Assembly: GCF_002077945.1 (NCBI RefSeq)
Contig: NZ_LVYD01000013.1
Location: 1-64,000 of the forward strand
Direction: 5' to 3'
DNA: 64,000 bases
DNA from: Niastella vici
Lineage (GTDB): Bacteria > Bacteroidota > Bacteroidia > Chitinophagales > Chitinophagaceae
The notes beneath the pieces are model-generated. The model saw only the letters and a program-made list of their open reading frames with translations. It was not told the origin of the DNA and searched no databases. The translations under genes were made by a program, and so were the position numbers. Below are positions 33,415 through 42,424 of the stretch, piece by piece (the stretch's first letter is position 1; every line of letters begins with the position of its first letter).

Positions 33415-35691
33415 ATGCGCAGGACATTTCTAACGATTGTTGCCTTATCCTCCCTGTTTCGCGTACTGGCACAAACGCCCGAAGCCAAAATGAAAGCCTT
33501 TGTGGCTAACCTCATGACCAAAATGACCCTCGAAGAAAAGATCGGTCAGTTGAACCTGGTAACACCCGGCTGGGGTGTGCCAACCGGTTCAGTGGTAAGT
33601 AAAGGTGTTGAAGATAACATCCGCAAAGGGAACGTTGGCGGGTTATTCGGCATCTTTGGCCCCGATAAAATTCGCCAGGCGCAGGCCCTGGCTGTAAACG
33701 AAAGCCGCTTACACATCCCCCTCCTCTTTGGCCTCGATGTAATACACGGCCATAAAACAATTTTTCCCATTCCCCTGGGGCTCTCCTGTTCCTGGGACAC
33801 GGCCCTCATAGAGCGTAGCGCCCGCATAGCCGCCACCGAAGCTTCGGCCGATGGCTTGTGCTGGGTTTACTCGCCCATGGTTGATATTGCCCGTGACCCC
33901 CGCTGGGGCCGCATTGCGGAAGGGGCCGGCGAAGATCCTTACCTCGGTTCAAAGATTGCGCGTGCCATGGTTAAAGGCTATCAGGGCAACGATCTGTCGA
34001 AAGACAATACCGTGATGGCCTGCGTAAAACATTTCGCCTTATACGGTGCAGCCGAAGCCGGCCGCGATTACAATACTACAGATATGAGCCGTATCAGGAT
34101 GTACAATGAGTACCTGCCGCCTTACAAAGCGGCGGTAGATGCCGGTGTTGGCAGTGTTATGAGCTCATTCAATGAAATTGATGGGGTGCCAGCTACGGGC
34201 AACCGGTGGCTGCTGACCAACTTATTACGCGATCAGTGGGGCTTTAAAGGCTTTGTAGTATCAGATTATACCTCGGTCAATGAAATGATAGCGCATGGCA
34301 TGGGCGATTTGCAGGCGGTTTCTGCAAGGGCCCTCAATGCCGGTCTTGATATGGACATGGTGGGCGAGGGATTTTTAACCACCCTGCAAAAATCACTGAA
34401 AGCCGGAACGGTAACCCTTAAACAGATCGATGATGCCTGTCGCCGCATACTGGAAGCAAAATACAAACTGGGTTTGTTTCAGGACCCCTACCGGTATGTA
34501 AATAACGCCCGCCCCGATAAAGAAATATTGACACCAGAGAACCGGAAGGCCGCCCGCGAAATAGCTGCCCGCTCCCTGGTGCTGTTAAAGAATGATAATA
34601 AAATATTGCCGCTGAAAAAAGCCGGTACCATTGTGCTGGTGGGTCCGTTGGCCAATAACCATACAGAAATGCTGGGCACCTGGGCCGTTTCGGGCGATAA
34701 CAGCAAAAGCATAACCATTCAGGAAGGCATGCAAAATGTAGCCGGTAACAGTGTGCAGATAACGTATGCAAAAGGCGCCAATATTACCGATGACACCGCT
34801 TTTGCCAAACGCATTAGTCCGTTTAACAAACCAACCGAGATAGATCCACGAACACCGGAGTCCCTCATTCAGGAAGCGGTTGACGCAGCCGGTAAGGCCG
34901 ATGCAGTGGTTGCCGTAGTAGGCGAAGCGGCTGAAATGTCGGGCGAATCGGCCAGCCGAAGCGATCTCGACCTGCCCGGCAGCCAGCGAAAACTGATTGA
35001 GGCCCTGGCAAAGACCGGAAAACCATTGGTGGTGGTTCTATTGAACGGCCGCCCCCTGGCCCTTCCCTGGCTTCCCGAACAGGCGCCGGCCATTGTGGAA
35101 GCCTGGTTTGCCGGTACAGAAGCCGGTAACGCCATTGCCGATGTGCTGTTTGGCAATTACAACCCATCGGGTAAGCTCACGACCTCCTTTCCACGCAATG
35201 TGGGCCAAATACCCATTTATTATAATCGCAAGAACACGGGCCGGCCCTATGAAGGCGGCAATCCGAAATTCAAATCAGATTACCTCGATGTGGTGAATGA
35301 ACCATTGTATCCGTTTGGGTATGGGCTCAGCTATTCCACGTTTGTATATGATACCGTTACTCTTAACCAGAACACCTTGCACGAGGGCCAGTCGATAACC
35401 GCTTCCGTCATGGTTTCCAATAAAGGCGATGTGGCGGGGGAAGAAACGGTACAGTTGTATATCCAGGACCTGGTGGGTTCGGTAACCCGCCCCGTAAAGG
35501 AATTGAAAGGGTTTCAGAAAATTTACCTGAAAGCCGGGGACGTTAAAAAAGTAGATTTCACCATTACTGTAAACGACCTGAAGTTCTATAACAGCGAGCT
35601 GAAATATGTGGCGGAACCGGGCGATTTCAAATTATACATTGGTACCAACAGCCGCGATGTAAAGGAAGCCGCTTTCAGGTTGGTAAAATAA
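33415..35691 (+). CDS. GH3 beta-glucosidase (BglX-like)
   Basis: A 758-residue exported enzyme (signal peptide MRRTFLTIVALSSLFRVLAQ) with the GH3 N-terminal TIM barrel (about 35-355), including the KHFALYGAAEAGRDYN substrate block, and the nucleophile Asp284 in GFVVSDYTSV. The C-terminal alpha/beta sandwich (about 390-600) has the EAAEMSGESASRSDLDLPG acid/base region, and a fibronectin-III-like domain closes the protein. It should release glucose from beta-linked gluco-oligosaccharides produced by the GH144 enzyme. It begins 66 bases after the GH43-like gene. Confidence 0.95.
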   Translation: MRRTFLTIVALSSLFRVLAQTPEAKMKAFVANLMTKMTLEEKIGQLNLVTPGWGVPTGSVVSKGVEDNIRKGNVGGLFGIFGPDKIRQAQALAVNESRLHIPLLFGLDVIHGHKTIFPIPLGLSCSWDTALIERSARIAATEASADGLCWVYSPMVDIARDPRWGRIAEGAGEDPYLGSKIARAMVKGYQGNDLSKDNTVMACVKHFALYGAAEAGRDYNTTDMSRIRMYNEYLPPYKAAVDAGVGSVMSSFNEIDGVPATGNRWLLTNLLRDQWGFKGFVVSDYTSVNEMIAHGMGDLQAVSARALNAGLDMDMVGEGFLTTLQKSLKAGTVTLKQIDDACRRILEAKYKLGLFQDPYRYVNNARPDKEILTPENRKAAREIAARSLVLLKNDNKILPLKKAGTIVLVGPLANNHTEMLGTWAVSGDNSKSITIQEGMQNVAGNSVQITYAKGANITDDTAFAKRISPFNKPTEIDPRTPESLIQEAVDAAGKADAVVAVVGEAAEMSGESASRSDLDLPGSQRKLIEALAKTGKPLVVVLLNGRPLALPWLPEQAPAIVEAWFAGTEAGNAIADVLFGNYNPSGKLTTSFPRNVGQIPIYYNRKNTGRPYEGGNPKFKSDYLDVVNEPLYPFGYGLSYSTFVYDTVTLNQNTLHEGQSITASVMVSNKGDVAGEETVQLYIQDLVGSVTRPVKELKGFQKIYLKAGDVKKVDFTITVNDLKFYNSELKYVAEPGDFKLYIGTNSRDVKEAAFRLVK

Positions 35692-35726
35692 TTTTGAGCC
35701 GTAACTTGCGCCCAAATCAGCAATCA

Positions 35727-36338
35727 ATGACACGGGTGAAAAATATAATTTTTGATTTGGGCGGGGTTTTATTGAACCTGGATGTGGCGCAAACCCGCGA
35801 TGCATTTATAAAACTGGGACTTAATCAAATAGACGAGTTGTTTCGCATAGGGCATGCGGAATCCTTTTTCAAGGATTATGAAGTAGGCACTATTTCAGAT
35901 GAAGAATTTGTAGAAAAAGCGCAGCAACTGTCGCTACCCGGTACTACCAGCGACCAGGTTATTGCGGCCTGGAATGTTATGCTGCTCGATTTTCCGGTAG
36001 AACGGGTGCAACTGCTGAACCAGCTGAAAAACAAATACCGCTTATTTTTATTCAGCAATACCAATGCAATACACCTGCTGTCGTTTCACAAAACTTACCA
36101 GGATGTATATGGCGCTGCCATGGACGATCTTTTTGAAAGAGCTTATTATTCGCACCTCATCAACCAGCGCAAGCCCGATGTGGCGGCCTTTCAATATGTA
36201 ATAAACGACAGCAAGCTGGAAGCAGAAGAAACCCTGTTCATTGACGATGCGCTGGTAAATGTGGAAGGGGCGCGGCTGGCCGGCTTGCAGGCGGTTCATT
36301 TAACCGGTGGCAAAACGATACTGGATCTGGGACTTTGA
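35727..36338 (+). CDS. HAD-superfamily hydrolase (YihX-like sugar phosphatase type)
   Basis: A 203-residue cytoplasmic protein. A TTG at 35694 extends the frame, but the ATG at 35727 places the first catalytic motif IIFDLGGVLLNLD right at the start, as in the family (normal DxD first motif, here with the Asp in FDLGG and a later Asn-Leu-Asp). Motif II is FSNTN, motif III the RKPD Lys and motif IV LFIDDALVN. Relatives such as YihX dephosphorylate glucose-1-phosphate, which would fit the end of a glucan locus, but substrate prediction in this superfamily is unreliable. It begins 35 bases past the GH3 stop. Confidence 0.85.
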   Translation: MTRVKNIIFDLGGVLLNLDVAQTRDAFIKLGLNQIDELFRIGHAESFFKDYEVGTISDEEFVEKAQQLSLPGTTSDQVIAAWNVMLLDFPVERVQLLNQLKNKYRLFLFSNTNAIHLLSFHKTYQDVYGAAMDDLFERAYYSHLINQRKPDVAAFQYVINDSKLEAEETLFIDDALVNVEGARLAGLQAVHLTGGKTILDLGL

Positions 36339-36355
36339 AGAATCGTGAAAAGGTA

Positions 36356-36373
36356 ATCCGCCAGCTGGCGGAT
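36356..36373. repeat. 18-bp palindrome ATCCGCCAGCTGGCGGAT
   Basis: A perfect palindrome 17 bases after the HAD stop codon. No T-tract follows. The CCGCCAGCTGGCGG core is a common dispersed palindrome in this phylum and may act as an mRNA 3' end protector. Confidence 0.65.
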
Positions 36374-36462
36374 GAAATCGGCAATCGGCAATGAACTTCC
36401 GGTGGCGCAAGATTAGTTATTAATTTCAATGGACGGGAGCAATTCACCATTGACCCTGGCAA

Positions 36463-36723
36463 CTACTCTTTTACCTCCTCAAAATCAATGTAATCGCCCG
36501 CTTTTGACTGTGAAGCGGTGGCGCCATTACCGGCCGTTGAGGCATGGGTGGCCGAAGTACCGTTGTGGGGTGTGTCATGTTGCTCCTGATGCTGGCGTTG
36601 GAATTCCTTAACCTGGCGGCGTACACGCCAGGTCATTTTTACAATGGGCACCAGCAGGCCAAATACAAACTTGTATAAAAAAACGGCCAGCAATATGTAT
36701 AATAAGACGCGCGCAATATTCAT
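36463..36723 (-). CDS. DUF4834 family small membrane protein
   Basis: An 86-residue protein with one N-terminal transmembrane region (about 4-30), a basic stretch (WRVRRQVKEFQRQ), a low-complexity Thr/Ala/Gln region, and the characteristic end DYIDFEEVKE. DUF4834 proteins are short Bacteroidota inner-membrane proteins of unknown function and are often next to rimP, as here. Divergent from rimP. Confidence 0.8.
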   Translation of the reverse strand: MNIARVLLYILLAVFLYKFVFGLLVPIVKMTWRVRRQVKEFQRQHQEQHDTPHNGTSATHASTAGNGATASQSKAGDYIDFEEVKE

Positions 36724-36967
36724 ATTAAAAAAACTAAAGGTATAAATACAGCACCTAACAAACTGTTAAGTTGGATCAAACAAAATTCCCCTTCGCTGCG
36801 AAAACAGACCTTATCGCAAAAAAATGGGAACTGGCAAAATTATACCAAATCAACAAGTTTAGACTTTTGAATGTTCATAAAACCTGATTTTTAGCTTTTC
36901 TTTCCTGGTAAAATGACGGCCGTCAGGTGTTTGAAAGTGCGTTTATTCAAAATTAACAAACGGGTTT
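36724..36967. other. spacer between DUF4834 and the rimP promoter
   Basis: Together with the promoter and leader below, this 338-base gap separates divergent genes. The first 240 bases are AT-rich with no open frame, hairpin or repeat that I can support; they should hold the DUF4834 promoter. Confidence 0.4.
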
Positions 36968-36999
36968 TTGGATTTAATTATCTAATTACCTTACCTTTG
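36968..36999 (+). promoter_or_regulatory. promoter of the rimP-nusA-infB cluster
   Basis: TTG (36968-36970) and TACCTTTG (36992-36999) are 21 bases apart, fitting the Bacteroidota TTG/TAnnTTTG consensus. Transcription would start near 37006, giving a leader of about 55 bases ahead of rimP. Confidence 0.6.
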
Positions 37000-37020
37000 C
37001 CAAGGCAAAAGATGATTAGA

Positions 37021-37042
37021 AAGGGAACGGAATCGTTCCCTT
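37021..37042 (+). promoter_or_regulatory. leader hairpin upstream of rimP
   Basis: AAGGGAACG and CGTTCCCTT pair perfectly (9 bp) around the tetraloop GAAT, followed by CTTTATTTCCC, 19 bases before the rimP start. It resembles a short attenuator or ribosome-access element. Since NusA, encoded two genes on, acts on RNA hairpins during transcription, feedback control is conceivable. Confidence 0.6.
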
Positions 37043-37061
37043 CTTTATTTCCCGTAAGAGC

Positions 37062-37526
37062 ATGGAAACACCAGTACAGGCAATTGAAAAAATGATACAG
37101 GATATGCTGATCAATGATCCGGCTTATTTCCTGGTTGAGATCAAAGTAAAACCCACCAATAACGTCAAACTATTTTTGGATGGCGACCAGGGAGTGACCA
37201 TTGAGAAATGTATCTCCTGGAACCGGGCTTTATACAAAAAGATCGAAGAAGAAAATCTGTTCCCGAATGGAGACTTTTCGCTTGAGGTATCCTCACCCGG
37301 CGTTGATGAACCCTTAAAATTGTTGCGACAATACAAAAAAAACCTGGGCCGCACCGTTGAGGTGATCCTTAAAGACGGTATTAAAGTTACCGGCAAAATG
37401 TTGGAGGTAAGCGAAGAAGGCATAATGATTGAGGAAACAAAAGGAAAAAATAAAAAGAAAGAGGTGTTAAACCACCAATTTCAATTTGATCAAATAAAAT
37501 CAACAACAATTCAAACCGTATTTTAA
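37062..37526 (+). CDS. rimP: ribosome maturation factor RimP
   Basis: A 154-residue protein with the RimP N-terminal alpha/beta domain (about 1-85, ending FSLEVSSPGVDEPLK, the family signature) and a C-terminal SH3-like barrel (about 90-154). RimP assists 30S subunit maturation. The upstream order (DUF4834, rimP, nusA, infB) is standard in the phylum. The start METPVQAIE is preceded by GTAAGAGC, and no better start exists. Confidence 0.95.
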   Translation: METPVQAIEKMIQDMLINDPAYFLVEIKVKPTNNVKLFLDGDQGVTIEKCISWNRALYKKIEEENLFPNGDFSLEVSSPGVDEPLKLLRQYKKNLGRTVEVILKDGIKVTGKMLEVSEEGIMIEETKGKNKKKEVLNHQFQFDQIKSTTIQTVF

Positions 37527-37534
37527 TTGATCTT

Positions 37535-37553
37535 CCCGACGGTTTGTCGGGAG
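37535..37553. repeat. hairpin TCCCGAC-N5-GTCGGGA between rimP and nusA
   Basis: A 7-bp perfect stem (extendable by a G-T and a C-G pair) in the 44-base rimP-nusA gap. No T-tract, so more likely an mRNA processing or stability element than a terminator. Confidence 0.5.
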
Positions 37554-37570
37554 GGAAAAAATTGTAGTAT

Positions 37571-38818
37571 ATGGCAAGCATAAACCTGATAGAGGCCTTC
37601 GCAGACTTTAAGGACGCAGAAAATATAGACCGCCCTACCATGATGAAAGTGGTAGAAGATGTTTTCAAAACCCTGCTGCGTAAAAAATATGGCAGTGACG
37701 AGAATTTTGACGTAATTGTGAATGCAGAGAAAGGTGACCTGGAAATTATGCGCCGCCGTACTATTGTAGAGGACGGGGCTGTTATGGACCCTCTGGCTGA
37801 AATTGCTTATAGTGATGCCGTTAAAATTGAACCCGACTTTGAAGTGGGTGAAGAATTATATGAGGAAATAAATATCCTCGATTTTGGCCGCCGGGCCATC
37901 CTGGCCGCCAAACAAACCCTGGCAAGCCGTATTAGTGACCTGAAAAAGAACGTGTTGGTAAAGAAATACGGCGACCGCATCGGCGAAATTATCAGCGCCG
38001 AGGTATACCAGGTTTGGAAAAAAGAAATTTTATTGCTCGATGAAGAAGGGAATGAGTTAATATTGCCTAAGTCTGAGCAAATTCCGCAGGACTATTTCAA
38101 GAAAGGTGAAAATATCCGCGCCGTTGTAAAAAAAGTAGAACTAAAAAACAATTCTCCGGTCATTATTTTGTCCCGTACCTCTCCCTCTTTCCTGGCAAAA
38201 CTGCTTGAAATTGAGGTGCCTGAAATATTTGATGGTTTAATTGTTATCAAAAAGATCGTACGTGAACCCGGCGAAAGGGCCAAAGTGGCCGTAGAGTCGT
38301 ACGACGACCGTATTGACCCGGTTGGTGCCTGCGTAGGGATGAAAGGTAGCCGTATCCATGGGATCGTACGGGAATTGAAAAATGAGAACATTGATGTTAT
38401 TAACTGGACCAACAACATCCAGCTGCTGATCCAGCGCTCGCTTACCCCGGCCAAGATCACCACGCAGGATCTTGACAATGATAAGAAACAGGCAAATGTG
38501 TACCTGAAGCCCGACCAGGTGTCGCTGGCGATCGGTAAAAAAGGGGTGAATATCAAGCTGGCACAGGAATTAACAGGGTATAGCATCGACGTTTATCGCG
38601 ATACAGAAGGCGAACCACAGGAATTCGATATCGATCTGGAAGAATTCAGCGATGAAATTGAAACCTGGATCATTGACGAGCTCAAACGCGTTGGTTGCGA
38701 TACAGCCCGCAGCGTGCTCGATCTCACCGCCGAGGAACTGGAAAGAAGAACCGACCTCGAAAGAGAGACTATCAATGAAGTTCGCCGTATTCTGAATGAA
38801 GAATTTGAAAAAGGATAG
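37571..38818 (+). CDS. nusA: transcription termination/antitermination factor NusA
   Basis: A 415-residue NusA with the N-terminal RNA polymerase-binding domain (about 1-130), an S1 domain (about 135-200), KH1 and KH2 (about 230-345, with GACVGMKGSRI and LAIGKKGVNIKLA), and a short acidic C-terminal region. It lacks the two long C-terminal acidic repeats of the E. coli protein, as is usual outside Gammaproteobacteria. It acts in pausing, termination and antitermination. Confidence 0.96.
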   Translation: MASINLIEAFADFKDAENIDRPTMMKVVEDVFKTLLRKKYGSDENFDVIVNAEKGDLEIMRRRTIVEDGAVMDPLAEIAYSDAVKIEPDFEVGEELYEEINILDFGRRAILAAKQTLASRISDLKKNVLVKKYGDRIGEIISAEVYQVWKKEILLLDEEGNELILPKSEQIPQDYFKKGENIRAVVKKVELKNNSPVIILSRTSPSFLAKLLEIEVPEIFDGLIVIKKIVREPGERAKVAVESYDDRIDPVGACVGMKGSRIHGIVRELKNENIDVINWTNNIQLLIQRSLTPAKITTQDLDNDKKQANVYLKPDQVSLAIGKKGVNIKLAQELTGYSIDVYRDTEGEPQEFDIDLEEFSDEIETWIIDELKRVGCDTARSVLDLTAEELERRTDLERETINEVRRILNEEFEKG

Positions 38819-38865
38819 TAGGAACTGGTTAAAAGGTCAAAGAAGCGGGAATAGTTAAAGAATTT

Positions 38866-38912
38866 CATATAAGTCAAAGAACTTAATCGATATTATTAAT
38901 TTGACTTATATG
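38866..38912. promoter_or_regulatory. 13-bp inverted repeat in the nusA-infB gap
   Basis: CATATAAGTCAAA (38866-38878) and TTTGACTTATATG (38900-38912) are perfect inverse complements separated by 21 bases. Outside them, GTCAAAG...GTTAAAG on the left and TTTAACTTCC...TTTGACTTTTTCCC on the right also pair partly, so most of the 179-base gap can form one long stem. It separates nusA from infB. Confidence 0.6.
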
Positions 38913-38997
38913 AGCATTTTAACTTCCGTTTGACTTTTTCCCAGTAATTTGCTGATCCAAACAGCGAACAAAACAAAAAATTGTCTTACAATAACGA

Positions 38998-41900
38998 ATG
39001 GCAGAAACAACAACAATAAGATTAATGGCCGCAGCCAAAGAGTTTAACATCGGCAAGGAAACGCTGGTAGACTTTTTGGTAGGAAAGGGATTTAACAATG
39101 ACGATCTCAAACCTACGTCAAAACTGACGGAGGAAATGTATCGTGCTTTGCAACAGGAATTCCAGAGTGATAAAGTGGCCAAGTTAAAAAGCGACCAGAT
39201 TGATCTGCCGAAGGGAAGTCTGGAAGCGAAGAAGAAGAAGGAAGACGATGCTGCGGCTGTGAAAAAAGAGGTGGTCAAAAAGCAGGAACCAGCTCCGGTT
39301 GTGGAAGAGAAAAAAGAAGAAAAAGTAGAGAAGGTTGAGAAAGTAGAGAAGGTAGAAAAAGTTGAGAAGACTGAAAAAGCCGAGAAGCCAGAAAAGGTAG
39401 AAGAAGTTCCGCCTGTAGTTATTCCTGAACCACCAGTTGTCGTTGAAAAAGTGGAAACCCCGCCTGTAGAGGAAAAGAAAGAAGTGATAGAAGAGCCAAA
39501 GGTGGAGGAAAAACAACCAGAAATTACAAAAGTTGAAGCGCCCGGTATTGAAGGGCCTAAAGTACTTGATAAGATCGATCTTTCAGCAATAGATTCTTCA
39601 ACAAGACCGAAGAAAACACCTGTTGTTGTTAAGAAAAAGGAACAGGACGAGCCACCGGTAAAAGCGAAGGAAGAAACGCCACCGGTGATAGAAGAAGCAA
39701 AGACTCCCAAAGAAGAAGTACAGGAGCCAAAAGAAGAAACTGCTACTGTTACGCCTGTGGTGGCTGAGGAAAAGCCGAAAAAGCCAAAAGAGGAAGTTGT
39801 TCAAAAACAGCAGCCGCAACAACCACAACAGCCGGCAAAACAGATAGAAAAGAAAAAGGTACAGGAACCGGTAAAGGAAGTGCCAAAAGAAGAAGAGAAA
39901 GCAGAAGCACAACCCCCGGTTATTGAAAATATTAAAGCAGATAAACTTACGGGACCGAAAATTCTGGGCAAAATTGAATTACCGGTTGGCGACGAAGCCC
40001 GCACCAAACCGAAGCCCAACGAGGAAAAGAGGAAGCGCAAGCGCATTCCCATCGAAAAAAAGGACCAGCAACAACAGTCGGCTCAGGAAAGAGCTCAACA
40101 CCTGTTCAAGAAAAGAGAACCAGGCGATCAGCGTGGCGGACAGGGTGGCCATCATGGCGGCGGCGGGCAACATGGTCATCATGGTGGACAGGGCGGCCAG
40201 CAAGGCGGCGGACAGCACCGGCAAGGTGGTGGTCAGCACCAGGGCGGCGGCGGAAACTTCAGAGGCGGTGGTAATAACCGTCCCGGTCAAAACCGTCACC
40301 AGGGAGGTGGAAATCGCCATGTATCGCGCGAGCCCAAAGAGATCAACGAAAAAGAGATCCAGGATAAAATACGTGAAACACAAGCCAAGCTCTCTGGTAA
40401 TAAGGGCGGCAAGGGCATAAAAGCCAAACGCCGTCACGACAAACGCCAGAGCATGGCTGAGCGGGAAGGTGTTGACGGACAGGACAACAAGCTGCAGGTA
40501 ACCGAGTTCATCAGCGTAAGCGAGCTGGCTAACCTCATGGATGTAAGCTTTGCCGAAGTGATCAGCAAGTGTATGAGCCTGGGGCTGATGGTGTCTATCA
40601 ACCAACGTCTCGATGCCGAGGTAATTGAGCTGGTAGCCGGTGAATTTGGTTATGAAGCCGAGTTCATTGATATGGAAAAGCAGCTTGAACTGGAAGAAGA
40701 AGAAGAAGTGGATAATGCAGAAGATCTGCAACACCGCGCTCCCATCGTTACTATCATGGGTCACGTTGACCACGGTAAAACTTCGTTGCTCGACTATATC
40801 CGCAGTGCCAATGTAGTAGCCGGTGAGGCGGGTGGTATTACCCAGCACATTGGCGCCTACGAGGTAACATTGGCCAACGGTAAAAAGATCAGTTTCCTTG
40901 ATACACCAGGTCACGAAGCGTTTACTGCGATGCGTGCCCGTGGTGCCAAAGTAACCGATATTGCAGTTATTGTAGTAGCAGCAGACGATGCGGTGATGCC
41001 GCAAACCAAGGAAGCCATCAGCCACGCACAGGCTGCCGGTGTACCTATGATCTTTGCCATCAACAAGATCGATAAAGATGGTGCTAACGCACAAAAAATA
41101 TACGAACAACTGGCCGGTATGAACCTGCTGGTTGAAGAATGGGGTGGTAAATACCAAAGCCAGGAACTGAGTGCCAAGAAAGGATTGAACGTAGACAAGC
41201 TCCTGGAAAAGATCCTGCTCGAAGCAGAATTGCTGGAACTGAAAGCCAACCCCGATCGTGAAGCAACCGGTACCATCATTGAAGCTACCCTCGATAAAGG
41301 TCGCGGTTATGTAGCTACGGTACTTGTTCAAAACGGAACCTTAAAGCATGGCGACCTGGTTGTATCGGGTCAGTTCTATGGCCGTGTTAAAGCCATGTTC
41401 AACGAACGTAACAAACGCGTTGACGAAGCGCCACCATCTACCCCGGTATTGATCCTTGGATTGAATGGTGCGCCCCAGGCCGGTGAGAAGTTCAAAGTAT
41501 ATGAAGATGAAGGTGAAGCCAAAGAAGTAGCTAACCGCCGTGCACAGATCCTGCGTGAACAGGGTATCAGAACCAAGAAACACATTACGCTCGATGAAAT
41601 TGGCCGTCGTTTGGCGCTGGGTAACTTTAAACAACTGAACCTGATCCTGAAAGGTGACGTGGATGGTTCGGTAGAAGCCCTGAGCGATTCATTACAGAAA
41701 TTATCAACCGAAGAGATCGTTGTATCAGTAGTACATAAAGCGGTAGGTGCCATCAGTGAAAGTGACGTAATGCTCGCAACTGCATCTGATGCCATTGTGG
41801 TAGGTTTCAACGTTCGTCCTTCTACCCAGGCCAACCGCCTGGCCGAAAGCGAAGGAGTGGAAATCAAGCTCTACTCTATCATCTATAACGCCATTGAAGA

Positions 41901-42255
41901 AGTTAAGAGCGCGATGGAGGGTATGTTGGAGCCGAAGATCACCGAGAAGATCGTTGCCAACGTAGAAGTACGGAACGTATTCGTGTTCGACAAAGCAACG
42001 GTGGCTGGTTGTTATGTACTCGATGGAAAGATCCTGCGTAACTCCAAGATCCGGGTTATTCGCGATGGCATCGTAGAATATCCTAAAGGTGAAGGACAAA
42101 GCGCAGAACTACAATCGCTGAAACGCTTTAAAGACGACGTGAAGGAAGTGCCTTCAGGCATGGAGTGCGGTTTAACCGTTAAAAACTTCAGCGGTATTAA
42201 AGTAGGTGATATTATCGAAGCGTTTGAACTGGAAGAAGTAAAAAGAACATTATAA
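38998..42255 (+). CDS. infB: translation initiation factor IF-2
   Basis: The 1085-residue product is long because of its linker. An IF2-N domain (about 1-60) is followed by a highly charged region (about 75-370) with KVEK repeats and Pro/Glu-rich blocks, then a Gly/His/Gln-rich stretch (about 378-445), then the G domain (about 580-750: G1 [13 protein letters not shown]3 DTPGHEAF, G4 NKID) and domains II-IV to the C terminus. It places initiator tRNA on the 30S subunit. The 450- and 263-codon open frames opposite it are shadows of its biased composition. Confidence 0.97.
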   Translation: MAETTTIRLMAAAKEFNIGKETLVDFLVGKGFNNDDLKPTSKLTEEMYRALQQEFQSDKVAKLKSDQIDLPKGSLEAKKKKEDDAAAVKKEVVKKQEPAPVVEEKKEEKVEKVEKVEKVEKVEKTEKAEKPEKVEEVPPVVIPEPPVVVEKVETPPVEEKKEVIEEPKVEEKQPEITKVEAPGIEGPKVLDKIDLSAIDSSTRPKKTPVVVKKKEQDEPPVKAKEETPPVIEEAKTPKEEVQEPKEETATVTPVVAEEKPKKPKEEVVQKQQPQQPQQPAKQIEKKKVQEPVKEVPKEEEKAEAQPPVIENIKADKLTGPKILGKIELPVGDEARTKPKPNEEKRKRKRIPIEKKDQQQQSAQERAQHLFKKREPGDQRGGQGGHHGGGGQHGHHGGQGGQQGGGQHRQGGGQHQGGGGNFRGGGNNRPGQNRHQGGGNRHVSREPKEINEKEIQDKIRETQAKLSGNKGGKGIKAKRRHDKRQSMAEREGVDGQDNKLQVTEFISVSELANLMDVSFAEVISKCMSLGLMVSINQRLDAEVIELVAGEFGYEAEFIDMEKQLELEEEEEVDNAEDLQHRAPIVTIMGHVDHGKTSLLDYIRSANVVAGEAGGITQHIGAYEVTLANGKKISFLDTPGHEAFTAMRARGAKVTDIAVIVVAADDAVMPQTKEAISHAQAAGVPMIFAINKIDKDGANAQKIYEQLAGMNLLVEEWGGKYQSQELSAKKGLNVDKLLEKILLEAELLELKANPDREATGTIIEATLDKGRGYVATVLVQNGTLKHGDLVVSGQFYGRVKAMFNERNKRVDEAPPSTPVLILGLNGAPQAGEKFKVYEDEGEAKEVANRRAQILREQGIRTKKHITLDEIGRRLALGNFKQLNLILKGDVDGSVEALSDSLQKLSTEEIVVSVVHKAVGAISESDVMLATASDAIVVGFNVRPSTQANRLAESEGVEIKLYSIIYNAIEEVKSAMEGMLEPKITEKIVANVEVRNVFVFDKATVAGCYVLDGKILRNSKIRVIRDGIVEYPKGEGQSAELQSLKRFKDDVKEVPSGMECGLTVKNFSGIKVGDIIEAFELEEVKRTL

Positions 42256-42276
42256 AAGCTCAGGCATAAAAGAATC

Positions 42277-42315
42277 AAGGCACAAGCGGGAAATCCTACT
42301 TGTGCCTTATTTTCT
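42277..42315 (+). terminator. intrinsic terminator after infB
   Basis: AAGGCACAAG and CTTGTGCCTT form a perfect 10-bp stem around a 12-base loop, followed by ATTTTCTT. It lies 21 bases past the infB stop. Confidence 0.85.
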
Positions 42316-42424
42316 TCAGGCTTGTGCCATTTGTCCCGAAACTTTTGTTAAATAACCTTTGCCACTCAGTAAATGGAGAGGTAACCAGTAAATTTGGCCC
42401 TGTCCCTTCAAATTATTAATTCAG

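Noticed and set aside
39298-39420. KVEK-coding tandem repeat in infB as a possible mobile or regulatory repeat
   Set aside because: It is an in-frame low-complexity linker typical of long IF-2 proteins.
39979-41331. A 450-codon open frame opposite infB (and a 263-codon one at 38919-39710)
   Set aside because: They are antisense shadows of the Gly/His/Lys/Glu-rich IF-2 gene; compositions are low-complexity or implausible and no start context supports them.
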